This document shows positions 1 through 7,626 of a stretch of DNA of 13,088 bases, in pieces. The stretch covers positions 1 through 13,088 of the forward strand of contig CANJIC010000033.1 in the NCBI GenBank assembly GCA_947474205.1, read 5' to 3'. The position numbers and the translations under genes are program-made. This DNA comes from Planctomycetaceae bacterium (GTDB lineage Bacteria > Planctomycetota > Phycisphaerae > Phycisphaerales > SM1A02). How positions within the stretch are numbered: the stretch's first letter is position 1; every line of letters begins with the position of its first letter. The notes under the pieces were generated by a model. That model saw only the letters and a list, made by a program, of their open reading frames with translations. It was not told the origin of the DNA and did no database searches.

Positions 1-119
1 CGAAGCAGTCCGCGATCGGCCTCGCTCAGCGTGTTCAATGATTCGGCGTCAATCACCGCTCGTTGTCCGCGCAATAATTGTGTCAAAGGAATGCGGGCGC
101 CATCACCTGTTCCATTCAT
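1..119 (-). CDS. FeoA-like protein, N-terminal fragment (runs off left edge)
   Basis: Only the first 39 codons are visible; the frame is open to the window edge. The protein begins MNGTGDGARIPLTQLLRGQR and continues through an acidic stretch to a segment ending ADRGLL. The order 'P-L-x-x-L-x-x-G-Q-x-A-x-I' followed by a helix ending in 'R-x-L-L' matches the start of the FeoA/SH3-like domain, a small cytoplasmic partner of the FeoB ferrous-iron transporter. The ATG at 117-119 is the only good start seen, but no clear Shine-Dalgarno sequence precedes it. The 107 bases between this start and the upstream gene's stop show no convincing promoter or terminator. Other short SH3-like domains cannot be excluded because the diagnostic C-terminal half lies outside the window. 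Confidence 0.45.
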   Translation of the reverse strand, partial: MNGTGDGARIPLTQLLRGQRAVIDAESLNTLSEADRGLL

Positions 120-226
120 TTGAAGTGTTGAGGAAAGAACGACCATTGACCATGTAGTGTATGAATGCTGCGCGCAAGGAGCAAGAACAAATTGGATAAC
201 TTCAGAAAGAACGTGTGACAACTATT

Positions 227-982
227 TCATTTAGTTGGAGCAGAGACCGCGGAACTTTTTTCAAAAAATAGACGTGGGGAAGTTATTTTAAACCGGAAGG
301 AGACACATGGACCAATCAGCGGAGGATTATCAAAAGTATTGGGTTCAAGCATGGTCGGATCCAAATTCAACATGGGTTCAATGGTGGCGTTCAGGGTCCA
401 AATCACATTTGAAGCCGGCAACGTCGCACCTAATTGCGGGGCGTCACTGTTGGAAATAGTCAAGGCGACGGGACGGCCAAAATTATTTTTATTGTCAACT
501 GATATGCACTGAAATTGAACTTCTTTATTTGAATTGCCAATGGTGTTCATTTCAGTGATTCGGCCTCGCCACACAATTGGATATTTGCTGCGATTGATCA
601 TGTCGAGCCAACCCTTGGCTTTTCCAAGATAAGATTTACGCGTCGATTCGGTGTCCGTCTCTTGCGGAAGGGGGACGCGGTTTTGATTCATATCCTCACT
701 GAATTTTTTCTGAAAGAAATCCAAGACCGCGATTGGATTCCCCATTAAATCTGTGGTTGGATCCAGTGGAGTCGACGCGCGTGGCGTCGGGGTGGTGGTC
801 TTCAAAGACGCGCCCTCGAGTTCCTTGATGCGCTTCTGAGCCGCCGCAAGATCGTCACGCAACTTTTGATTTTCCGTCTGCACGGCCAGCAATTTTTCAG
901 CGTCCGTCTGCACGGTCTGCATCGCGTTGGCTGTGCGAGCCGTGGAGGCGAAAAGAATTGCGCAAAGAAAAATGGCTTTCAT
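227..982 (-). CDS. Secreted protein of unknown function with N-terminal coiled coil
   Basis: I do not recognise the family. From the start at 980-982 the protein has 251 residues. Residues 1-20 (MKAIFLCAILFASTARTANA) form a typical Sec signal peptide with an A-N-A cleavage site. About residues 22-57 are charged and heptad-like (a short coiled coil), followed by a Thr/Pro-rich linker at about 60-77. The rest looks globular and beta-rich, with W-R-G-R-I and V-x-F-x-C motifs and two cysteines that could pair if the protein is exported. An in-frame ATG 21 bases upstream would put seven residues, including three arginines, before the signal peptide and lacks a ribosome site. The shorter start has an AGGA (complement of 994-997) 11 bases upstream and gives the cleaner signal. 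It is divergent from the vWA/MoxR cluster. It is probably periplasmic or cell-surface. Confidence 0.75.
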   Translation of the reverse strand: MKAIFLCAILFASTARTANAMQTVQTDAEKLLAVQTENQKLRDDLAAAQKRIKELEGASLKTTTPTPRASTPLDPTTDLMGNPIAVLDFFQKKFSEDMNQNRVPLPQETDTESTRKSYLGKAKGWLDMINRSKYPIVWRGRITEMNTIGNSNKEVQFQCISVDNKNNFGRPVALTISNSDAPQLGATLPASNVIWTLNATIEPMLNLDPTMLEPNTFDNPPLIGPCVSFRFKITSPRLFFEKSSAVSAPTK

Positions 983-1008
983 ATTCCTGATAATCCTACC
1001 CATTCGAA

Positions 1009-1031
1009 ATAGCCATGTGTTTGTTGGCTAT
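1009..1031. promoter_or_regulatory. Inverted repeat in the divergent intergenic region
   Basis: ATAGCCA (1009-1015) and TGGCTAT (1025-1031) are perfect reverse complements separated by nine bases. They lie in the 59-bp gap between the secreted-protein gene and the vWA/MoxR cluster, ten bases before the chosen ATG at 1042. The position suits an operator shared by both directions or a 5'-leader hairpin. A GATAAT at 989-994 resembles a -10 box on the plus strand, but no matching -35 was found. The motif is seen directly; its regulatory role is inference. Confidence 0.35.
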
Positions 1032-1041
1032 CCTTAATAAG

Positions 1042-2688
1042 ATGACCGCTGTCCATCAACTAGTTGAGCGCACGCGTCGAAGATTGCAAGTGAGCCAATC
1101 ACTTGATGTCGCCGCGTTGGCCTTGCCGGTGGCGGGGTGCGCAGTGGTGTTTGGGATCATTGTTTCACGTTTGTTTTTGCCATCGCCGCTGTCCTCGTTG
1201 AGCAGCATGATTGCGCTTGGGGCGGCTGTGTTCGCCGCATATTGCGCGCTGCTTTTTTCGCGTCGCGCTTGGCCAACGCGCGCCAGCGCCGCCGCGCAAT
1301 TGGATGAGCGATTGCATTTGGCCAGCCGAATATCCACGGCGATGTCCGTGCAGTCCTTCTCCGACGATTTTTCCAAAGCCGCCGTGGCCGACGCAAATCG
1401 CGTGGCGCTTGATGTGAAAACCAAAAACATGGCGCGCCAAGCGTTCGCATTTCACTTTGGCGCCCAGTGGAACTACAGCGCAGCCACCGCGCTTGTGGTC
1501 GCGGTCACTTGGCTGTTCATTCCAACGTGGAATGTGTCCAATACAAAAAAAGATTCCCAATCACAGCAGGACGCGACCTCACTTGAGAAAGCCGCCGCCG
1601 CGGAGGCTCATTTAAACGACGCCATGCAAAGCGCAATGGAACTTGCGGCGCTTGATGAATCCATCGCCCAAGCTTTGGAATCATCGAAGCAAATTCTTGA
1701 TCAATCAAATCCACAAATGGCGTCGCCCGCGCAACGCGAGGCGCGCGCGTTTGCGCAACAAGCGTTGTTGGCGGCGGCGCTTGAAAATGCCAGTCAAGCG
1801 GATTCATTGGAGTCCAACCAATCGCTCAAGGACGCGCTTTCAGAATTGCCACTGTCCCAAGGTGAGGAGCGTGAATTGTTGGCGGCATTGAAGCGTGGCG
1901 ATTTTGAAGCCGCCGCAAAAGAGGCGCAGAAACTGGCTGATAAAGCCAATAGTGCAAATCCCGCCGACGCAGCCGCGGCCAAGCAGGCGTTGGAAAAAGT
2001 GGCCGCCGCATTGAACAAGCAAGGCGCCGCCGAGGCGGCCAAAGCCAATCAAAAAACTGCCAACGCCAACCAGAAATCTGGTTCCAAGCCAACCTCAGCT
2101 TCCATGAAGAAAGCCATGTCCAGCAGCCAGCACTGCAACGCCATGGGCAAAGCTTGCCAAGAGGCGGCTGGTGGCAACATAAAAAATTTAATGGACTTGA
2201 TGAAGAAAGGATCGACCGCGTCAAGTCAAAAAAACAGTTTGTACAAATCGCTTGCGGCATGTCGAAATCCTGGATCAAAGCAAGGCGGATCGCGTGCGGG
2301 TTCTGGTCAATCCACTCCCAAACTTGCGGATGAACCCGACTCACGCGCAACACAATTCAACAGTGAGGACATGATGAGCGAGTCCCAAGACATTGACGCC
2401 GAGCCCATTGCGCGCGACTTTGTCCAAGGCAGTGGAACCCGTGGCGAAGTGGCCACACGCACACTCACGGTGATTGAGCATCAAGTGCAAGCGGGACTAG
2501 AGGAGGGCTCCGAAGAGGATCAAGTTCCTGCCGCATTGCGTGAGGCGCATCAAAAATATTTCTCGCAGTGGAAAACAAAAATTGACGCCGCCAAATCAAA
2601 TTCTGATGTTCAGCAAGCCACTCCTTCAACGGCTCCACAAACTAAACCCGCCGCCAACGCGCCAATCGTGCCACCCAAGGCACCGTAG
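1042..2688 (+). CDS. Ala-rich membrane protein with long helical domain, DUF4175-like layout
   Basis: First gene of the cluster, 548 residues from the ATG at 1042. An upstream in-frame ATG at 1015 falls inside the inverted repeat and adds nine unlikely residues. The basic N-terminus (ERTRRRLQ) precedes hydrophobic segments at about 23-47 and 55-72, then an LDERLHLASRISTA motif at about 87-101, and a third membrane segment at about 146-163. The remaining 380 residues are Ala/Gln/Lys/Ser-rich, strongly helical and probably coiled coil, without a recognisable catalytic motif. A C-terminal stretch (P-A-A-L-R-E-A-H-x-x-Y-F) resembles the closing motif of membrane proteins that accompany MoxR/vWA operons in planctomycetes. 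The layout of two N-terminal membrane helices, an 'R-L-x-x-R-x-S-T-A' motif, a third helix and a long charged helical tail recalls DUF4175-type proteins. The family assignment is tentative; the biochemical role is unknown. Confidence 0.8.
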   Translation: MTAVHQLVERTRRRLQVSQSLDVAALALPVAGCAVVFGIIVSRLFLPSPLSSLSSMIALGAAVFAAYCALLFSRRAWPTRASAAAQLDERLHLASRISTAMSVQSFSDDFSKAAVADANRVALDVKTKNMARQAFAFHFGAQWNYSAATALVVAVTWLFIPTWNVSNTKKDSQSQQDATSLEKAAAAEAHLNDAMQSAMELAALDESIAQALESSKQILDQSNPQMASPAQREARAFAQQALLAAALENASQADSLESNQSLKDALSELPLSQGEERELLAALKRGDFEAAAKEAQKLADKANSANPADAAAAKQALEKVAAALNKQGAAEAAKANQKTANANQKSGSKPTSASMKKAMSSSQHCNAMGKACQEAAGGNIKNLMDLMKKGSTASSQKNSLYKSLAACRNPGSKQGGSRAGSGQSTPKLADEPDSRATQFNSEDMMSESQDIDAEPIARDFVQGSGTRGEVATRTLTVIEHQVQAGLEEGSEEDQVPAALREAHQKYFSQWKTKIDAAKSNSDVQQATPSTAPQTKPAANAPIVPPKAP

Positions 2689-2713
2689 CGGTATGACAGA
2701 AACTCTACAAAAC

Positions 2714-2717
2714 AAGG
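2714..2717 (+). promoter_or_regulatory. Ribosome binding site deciding a GTG start
   Basis: AAGG lies six bases before the GTG at 2724. No in-frame ATG gives the conserved N-terminus (FEHPSW, then a membrane helix), so this site supports GTG as the initiation codon of the 989-residue protein. Confidence 0.5.
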
Positions 2718-2723
2718 CATTCC

Positions 2724-5693
2724 GTGTGGATTTCATTTGAACACCCCAGTTGGCTGATGTTGCTTGCGGTGATAGCGCCAATTTGGTTCATGGCGTTTCA
2801 CGGCTTGGATTTTTTGGTTTCAACCCGCGCCGTGGTGACGGCCTGCGTGCGCAGCCTAGTGATCGTGCTGCTTGTGGCGGCGTTGTCGCAACCAAGTTTG
2901 GTTGAAACAAGCGACGGAATTTCCGTGGTGGTGGTCGCGGATGCAAGTCGATCCATTCCTGTCGCCACGCGCGCCGCCGCGCAAGCATGGTTGCAAGATC
3001 GTGCGAAGTCTCGATCAAGCGCGCGCGATCGATTGGGCGTGGTGACATTCGCCAAGAGCGCCGAGATTGCCAGCAAGCCAGAGGCGGCGTCAAAAATAAA
3101 TATCATGTCGCATGCGGATGACGCCATTGGCAGCGATTTGGCGGCGGGAGTGCGAATGGCCATGGCGCTTATGCCGCGCGACACACGCAACCGCATTGTG
3201 CTTCTTAGCGATGGCAACGAAACATCCGGAAATATTGTGGAAGCCGCCTTGGTCGCGCGCGCCGCTGGTGTTGCCATTGATGTTGTGCCGTTGCAAGTGT
3301 CCGTGACCAATGACACCATGGTGGAGTCGCTGCGCGCTCCTACGCGCGCGCGTCGCGGGCAAAGCGTTGACGCCAAAATGATCATCCGCGCGCAGAAGCC
3401 AATTGACGGGCGAATTCGCTTTGAAATTGATGGCGAAGCAATTGACCTTGATTCCAAAAACATCAGCAACGCCATGGTCGTGCACTTGGACACGGGGCCC
3501 AATGTCATCACTATTCCAGTGGCGCTGCCGCGCTCCGGTGTGGTTCGCATGAAGGCCATCTTTGAGCCGCTTGATCCAACCGCTGACGCCATACCGGAAA
3601 ATAATGTCGCCTCCGCGCTCACATTTGTTTCTGGCGAGGGGCGAGTTCTTATTGTGGATGATTCCGGCGCGGAGACGCAGGCCTTCGCCCAAGCGTTGCG
3701 CGCCAGCCAACTTGATGTTCAAGTTGCAAACGCAACTGTCTTGGCGGATCCCACCGTCGCGGGAAGTTACGACGCCATTGTGCTGGCCAATATCGCGCGT
3801 TGGAACTTGGATCAAGCCGCCGACCGCTCGCTTGAAATCGCGGTGCATGATTTAGGAGTTGGTCTTCTTATGCTTGGTGGCGATCATTCATTTGGCGCCG
3901 GTGGTTGGACTGACAGTGAAACCGCCAAAGCGCTTCCGGTGGAAATGAATCCACCGCAAGAGCGGCAACTTCCTCGCGGCGCGTTGGCATTGATCATTGA
4001 TTGCTCGGGCTCCATGGCGAGTCCGATTTCCGGCAGCAACATGGATCAACAACAATGCGCAAATGAGGCTGCAATTGCAGGTATTCGCACTTTAACCGCG
4101 GGTGATCAAGTGACCGTGATTGCCTTTGATGATTCAGCCGCGGTGGTAGTGCCGTTGATGAATGTTGAGAACCCAGACGCCATCGCAAAACAAATTCGCC
4201 GCATTGTTCCGCGTGGTGGAACAAATTTATTTCCCGCGATTGATTTGGCCGCCAAGGAACTTGAAGGTTCAAAACAATCGGTGAAACATATTGTGATTTT
4301 GACTGACGGGCAAACCATGGGCGATCCCGCCGATGGCATTCGCATGGTGCAAATATTGGCGCGCAAAGGAATTTCTGTCTCAACTGTTTCCATTGGCGAT
4401 TCCACCAATGATCCGCTGCTGGTTGATATGGCCAAGGTTGGCGGCGGCCGCTGCTATCCAGTGAAGTCGCAGAACGCGCAACTTGTGTTGCCGCAAATCT
4501 TCATCAAGGAAGCCACCATTCTCAATCGAAGTTTGTTGGCGGAAGGTTCGTTCGCGCCAAGCGTGGGTGGTCAAAGTCCCCCAGGAATTCCAATTTCAAA
4601 TTCCCTGCCGCAACTTGCGGGGTATGTCATTACCGCGCCGAGAGGCGGACTTGCGCAAAATGCATTGGTGCTTGCAAGCAAGGACAATGCCGATCCGCTA
4701 TTTGCATGGTGGAATTATGGAGTGGGTCGTTCGGCCGCGTTCACCAGCGATCTTTCATCGCGATGGGGATCGGGTTGGGTCGCGTGGAGCGGCTATCAAC
4801 CTTGGTGCGCTGGGTTGACGCGTTGGTTGTTGCGTCAAAGCGCGCCCATTGACACGTCGTTGACAACGCAACTTGATGGTGACGACGCGCTTGTTGAACT
4901 TTCAATTCGTGATGACGCGCAATCGTCCGCTTCAACCACCGTGGCCACAGCGAAAGTGTTGGCTCCTGATGGTTCCTTGCTCAACGTGCCGCTGCGACAA
5001 GTTGCCCCTGGAAGATGGTCTGCCAAATTTCCAACCGACGCCTCGGGCGCGTATTTGGTGAACGCGGCGTTGCAACAAGGCGCAAGTGAAAGGACCGTGT
5101 TTGTGCAGGCCGCGGTGAATGTTTCGTATCCGCGCGAGTTTCGATTTCAGCGCGAAGATCTTCCCAAATTGCAGCAGGTGGCGCAAAGTTCAGGGGGCCG
5201 CGTTTTGCAACTGGGCGACACCAGCGTCCAATTATTTGAAGCCGGTGGAACACTTCCAGCTCAATCCCTGCGCCAAGTGTGGGACCTTCTTTTGTACGCC
5301 GCCACGTTGCTGTTTATTGTTGATGTTGCCGCGCGTCGATTGGTGTTTGAAAAACGCGCTGTTGGCGCGCGCAACAAAGTTGTTGTTGGACAAGTGGCGC
5401 AAGCTTGGAGGACGGCAAGAAATCGCGCCGCCGCCGACATGGCGCAAGCTGGTGCGTCTGCGGGCTCAGTTACGGCGCGCGTGGAGAATGGCGCGGTGAA
5501 GGACCGCGGCAATTCCAACCTTGATTTAAATTTGCCACAATCCCAAGAGAGTGAAGTTGACAACTCCGATCAAACCACAGTCGTTGAATTGGAAGTTCCA
5601 CTGGAACAACTGTCGCCACTTGAGCGTTTGCGAGAAGCCAAACGACGCGCGCGCGTTGATGGCGCATCCAAAAATCAGGGGCCACCAACATGA
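2724..5693 (+). CDS. Membrane protein with two vWA domains and an amidotransferase-like domain
   Basis: 989 residues with a GTG start. Two membrane helices (about 8-25 and 36-56) with the BatA-like opening F-x-H-P-x-W are followed by vWA domain 1. Its MIDAS metal site is DASRS at 73-77, Ser137 and Asp163. Next comes an amidotransferase-like Rossmann domain at about 305-410 with the family motif GGDHSFGAGGW (385-395), in which no nucleophilic Cys is seen. vWA domain 2 has an intact MIDAS: D-C-S-G-S (426-430), Thr500 and Asp528. A Trp-rich block at about 658-704 (WNYGVGRSAAFTSD) is typical of planctomycete vWA/amidotransferase-like proteins. A membrane helix at about 851-871 and a basic 118-residue tail end the protein. 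Basic residues after the last helix put the tail in the cytoplasm and the vWA domains in the periplasm (inference). The tail (LEQLSPLERLREAKRRAR) could contact the cytoplasmic partners encoded downstream. The stop overlaps the MoxR start. Confidence 0.88.
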   Translation: MWISFEHPSWLMLLAVIAPIWFMAFHGLDFLVSTRAVVTACVRSLVIVLLVAALSQPSLVETSDGISVVVVADASRSIPVATRAAAQAWLQDRAKSRSSARDRLGVVTFAKSAEIASKPEAASKINIMSHADDAIGSDLAAGVRMAMALMPRDTRNRIVLLSDGNETSGNIVEAALVARAAGVAIDVVPLQVSVTNDTMVESLRAPTRARRGQSVDAKMIIRAQKPIDGRIRFEIDGEAIDLDSKNISNAMVVHLDTGPNVITIPVALPRSGVVRMKAIFEPLDPTADAIPENNVASALTFVSGEGRVLIVDDSGAETQAFAQALRASQLDVQVANATVLADPTVAGSYDAIVLANIARWNLDQAADRSLEIAVHDLGVGLLMLGGDHSFGAGGWTDSETAKALPVEMNPPQERQLPRGALALIIDCSGSMASPISGSNMDQQQCANEAAIAGIRTLTAGDQVTVIAFDDSAAVVVPLMNVENPDAIAKQIRRIVPRGGTNLFPAIDLAAKELEGSKQSVKHIVILTDGQTMGDPADGIRMVQILARKGISVSTVSIGDSTNDPLLVDMAKVGGGRCYPVKSQNAQLVLPQIFIKEATILNRSLLAEGSFAPSVGGQSPPGIPISNSLPQLAGYVITAPRGGLAQNALVLASKDNADPLFAWWNYGVGRSAAFTSDLSSRWGSGWVAWSGYQPWCAGLTRWLLRQSAPIDTSLTTQLDGDDALVELSIRDDAQSSASTTVATAKVLAPDGSLLNVPLRQVAPGRWSAKFPTDASGAYLVNAALQQGASERTVFVQAAVNVSYPREFRFQREDLPKLQQVAQSSGGRVLQLGDTSVQLFEAGGTLPAQSLRQVWDLLLYAATLLFIVDVAARRLVFEKRAVGARNKVVVGQVAQAWRTARNRAAADMAQAGASAGSVTARVENGAVKDRGNSNLDLNLPQSQESEVDNSDQTTVVELEVPLEQLSPLERLREAKRRARVDGASKNQGPPT

Positions 5694-6706
5694 GCGAAGT
5701 GGCCAACAAAAACCGTGATATTCCGGCGGAATGCGAGGCATTTCGCAACATGGCTTTGGACTGGAAAAATTCCATTTGCACGCGCATTGTGGGTCTTGGT
5801 GACTCGCTGGAGCACACCCTGTGGTGCCTGCTTGCCAATGGCCACATTCTTTTGGAGGGTGTGCCCGGCCTTGGAAAAACATTGTTGGTGCAAACCATTT
5901 CGCAATCCGCGGGACTTCGCTCCGCGCGCATTCAATGCACTCCAGACTTAATGCCCGCGGATGTTCTGGGCACAACGGTGTTGGTGGAGGATCTTGTGCA
6001 TGGTCGACGCGAGCATCGATTTCGTCCAGGGCCAGTCTTCACCAATATTCTTTTAGCCGATGAGCTCAATCGCGCGACTCCGCGCACGCAGTCAGCGTTG
6101 CTAGAGGCCATGCAAGAGCGATCGGTGACGGTGGGCGGCACCACGCACGCGCTAGAAAAACCATTCTTAGTCTTGGCCACGCAAAATCCAATCGAGCAAG
6201 AGGGAACGCATCCGCTTCCAGAGGCGCAACTGGATCGCTTCATGGCGAAGATAGAAGTTCCGTCGCCATCACGCGAAGCGCTGCGGACAATTCTTGAGCG
6301 CACCACAAGCCAGCCATTGCCGCCGTTAAGCGCCACCATCAACGCCAGCACATTGATCGCGGCGCAGGGGTTGGCCAAAGAGGTCATCGCCGCGCCGCAT
6401 GTCATGGATTGGGCCATTCGTTTGGTGCTTTCAACCCAGCCACATTCCCCGTATTTCACAGCAAAAACAAAGCGATTTATTCGCTGCGGCGCCAGTCCGC
6501 GCGCCGCGCAATCCATGATCGCCATGGGCAAAGTGCGCGCCTTGCTTGCGGGTCGTTACGCCTTGGCCATTGATGATTTGCGCGCCGTGGCGTTGCCCGC
6601 GCTTCGACATCGTTTGGCGTTGACCTTTGAAGCCGATGCGGATGGCGTGAACGTCAACGAAATTGTGCGCCGGCTTGTGAAGAACATGCCACTGGAGGCG
6701 CCATGA
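5690..6706 (+). CDS. moxR: MoxR-family AAA+ ATPase
   Basis: 338 residues, the usual length for this family. Walker A is GVPGLGKT (57-64), Walker B is ILLADE (120-125) followed by LNRATPRTQSALLEAMQER, sensor 1 is ATQNP (163-167) and a candidate arginine finger lies in LDRF (181-184). The C-terminal part carries the G-A-S-P-R-A sensor-2 region. MoxR ATPases couple ATP hydrolysis to remodelling or activation of partner proteins, usually vWA-domain proteins encoded beside them, in the cytoplasm. Here the partners are the adjacent DUF58 protein and the two membrane vWA proteins. The ATG at 5690 overlaps the previous stop (ATGA), with a weak AGGGG upstream; the stop overlaps the next start. All ATPase motifs are intact. 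The family call is secure; the substrate is unknown. Confidence 0.97.
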   Translation: MSEVANKNRDIPAECEAFRNMALDWKNSICTRIVGLGDSLEHTLWCLLANGHILLEGVPGLGKTLLVQTISQSAGLRSARIQCTPDLMPADVLGTTVLVEDLVHGRREHRFRPGPVFTNILLADELNRATPRTQSALLEAMQERSVTVGGTTHALEKPFLVLATQNPIEQEGTHPLPEAQLDRFMAKIEVPSPSREALRTILERTTSQPLPPLSATINASTLIAAQGLAKEVIAAPHVMDWAIRLVLSTQPHSPYFTAKTKRFIRCGASPRAAQSMIAMGKVRALLAGRYALAIDDLRAVALPALRHRLALTFEADADGVNVNEIVRRLVKNMPLEAP

Positions 6707-7626
6707 GTTTGGAAAATACAAAAAGCGCCATGACCAAATTGGAAGACCTGCTTGACCCGTCGTTGGTGGCGTCGCTTGAGCGTCTTGATTTGATGAGCCG
6801 CAAGATGTTGCAAGGACGAATGCAGGGCGAGCGTCGCAGTCGACGCCGTGGTCAAGGCATGGACTTCGCGGACTTTCGTCCCTACGCCGCGGGCGACGAT
6901 TTGCGATTTGTGGACTGGAATATTTACGGGCGCCTTGATCGCCTCTTTCTAAAAATGTTTTTAGAGGAGGAGGATCTTGGTTTGGTGATCGCCATTGATG
7001 GCAGCGCCAGTATGGATTCAGGAACGCCAAACAAATTCGACGTGTCGCGGCGCATTGCCATGGCGCTGGGCTATGTTGGCTTGGTCAATCAACATCGCGT
7101 CACATTGGCGTTGCTGCAAGATGGACGCGCCAATTGTCTAAGTGGTTTGCGTGGGCGGCGGCGAACCGCCGAAGCAGCCAGTTGGTTGATTGCTCAAAAT
7201 GCCGCAGGAACATGCGGTTTTGATGGCGCATGTCGGTCGTTGGCATCGGCGCGTCTGGGCCGTGGCATGGTCATTGTGATCAGCGATTATTTATTGCGCG
7301 AGGGATATGAAAATGGATTGCGCGCCTTGGCGGGGCGTGGCTGGGATGTGTTCGCGCTGCAAATTCTGTCGCCCGAAGAATTGGATCCACGAACTGGAGA
7401 TCAAAGCCCAGATGTTCGCCTGGTTGACAGTGAAAGCAAAAGCGAAGTTGAGATCACTCTTTCCAACACCGTGGTGCGCGAGCAAAAGCGGCGCTTGGAA
7501 AGTTTCAACGCCGCCTTGCGCGAGACCTGCCTGAAATTGGGCGTGCGCCACATGACCATCGACTCGGCGGTTGACTATCAAAAGTTTTTGCTTCAATCGT
7601 TGCGCAAGCAGGGGCTTCTGAAATGA
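6703..7626 (+). CDS. DUF58 vWA-domain protein
   Basis: 307 residues, normal for DUF58. The hallmark block FADFRPYAAGDDLRFVDWN lies at 55-73, followed by a GRLDRLFLKMFLEEE segment. It leads into a vWA-like fold with DGSAS (99-103) as the first MIDAS motif, an ISDYL strand (Asp195) as the third, and Thr170 possibly supplying the middle ligand. There is no membrane segment, unlike longer DUF58 proteins, so it is probably cytoplasmic. DUF58 proteins are the standard genetic partner of MoxR. The start overlaps the moxR stop in ATGA, with a GGAGG at 6694-6698. The C-terminal half is well formed and the gene appears intact. The precise biochemical function of the family is not established. Confidence 0.95.
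   Translation: MSLENTKSAMTKLEDLLDPSLVASLERLDLMSRKMLQGRMQGERRSRRRGQGMDFADFRPYAAGDDLRFVDWNIYGRLDRLFLKMFLEEEDLGLVIAIDGSASMDSGTPNKFDVSRRIAMALGYVGLVNQHRVTLALLQDGRANCLSGLRGRRRTAEAASWLIAQNAAGTCGFDGACRSLASARLGRGMVIVISDYLLREGYENGLRALAGRGWDVFALQILSPEELDPRTGDQSPDVRLVDSESKSEVEITLSNTVVREQKRRLESFNAALRETCLKLGVRHMTIDSAVDYQKFLLQSLRKQGLLK

Noticed and set aside
874..916. Direct repeat of TCCGTCTGCACGG
   Set aside because: It lies in the coiled-coil region and encodes similar V-Q-T residues; a coding repeat, not a site.
3342..3353. ACGCGCGCGCGT alternating run (possible Z-DNA)
   Set aside because: It encodes part of a T-R-A-R segment and is short; arginine/alanine codons in this genome produce such runs by chance.
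2798..3848. Two long antisense open frames inside the double-vWA gene
   Set aside because: No signal, domain or ribosome site; they arise from the composition of the sense codons.
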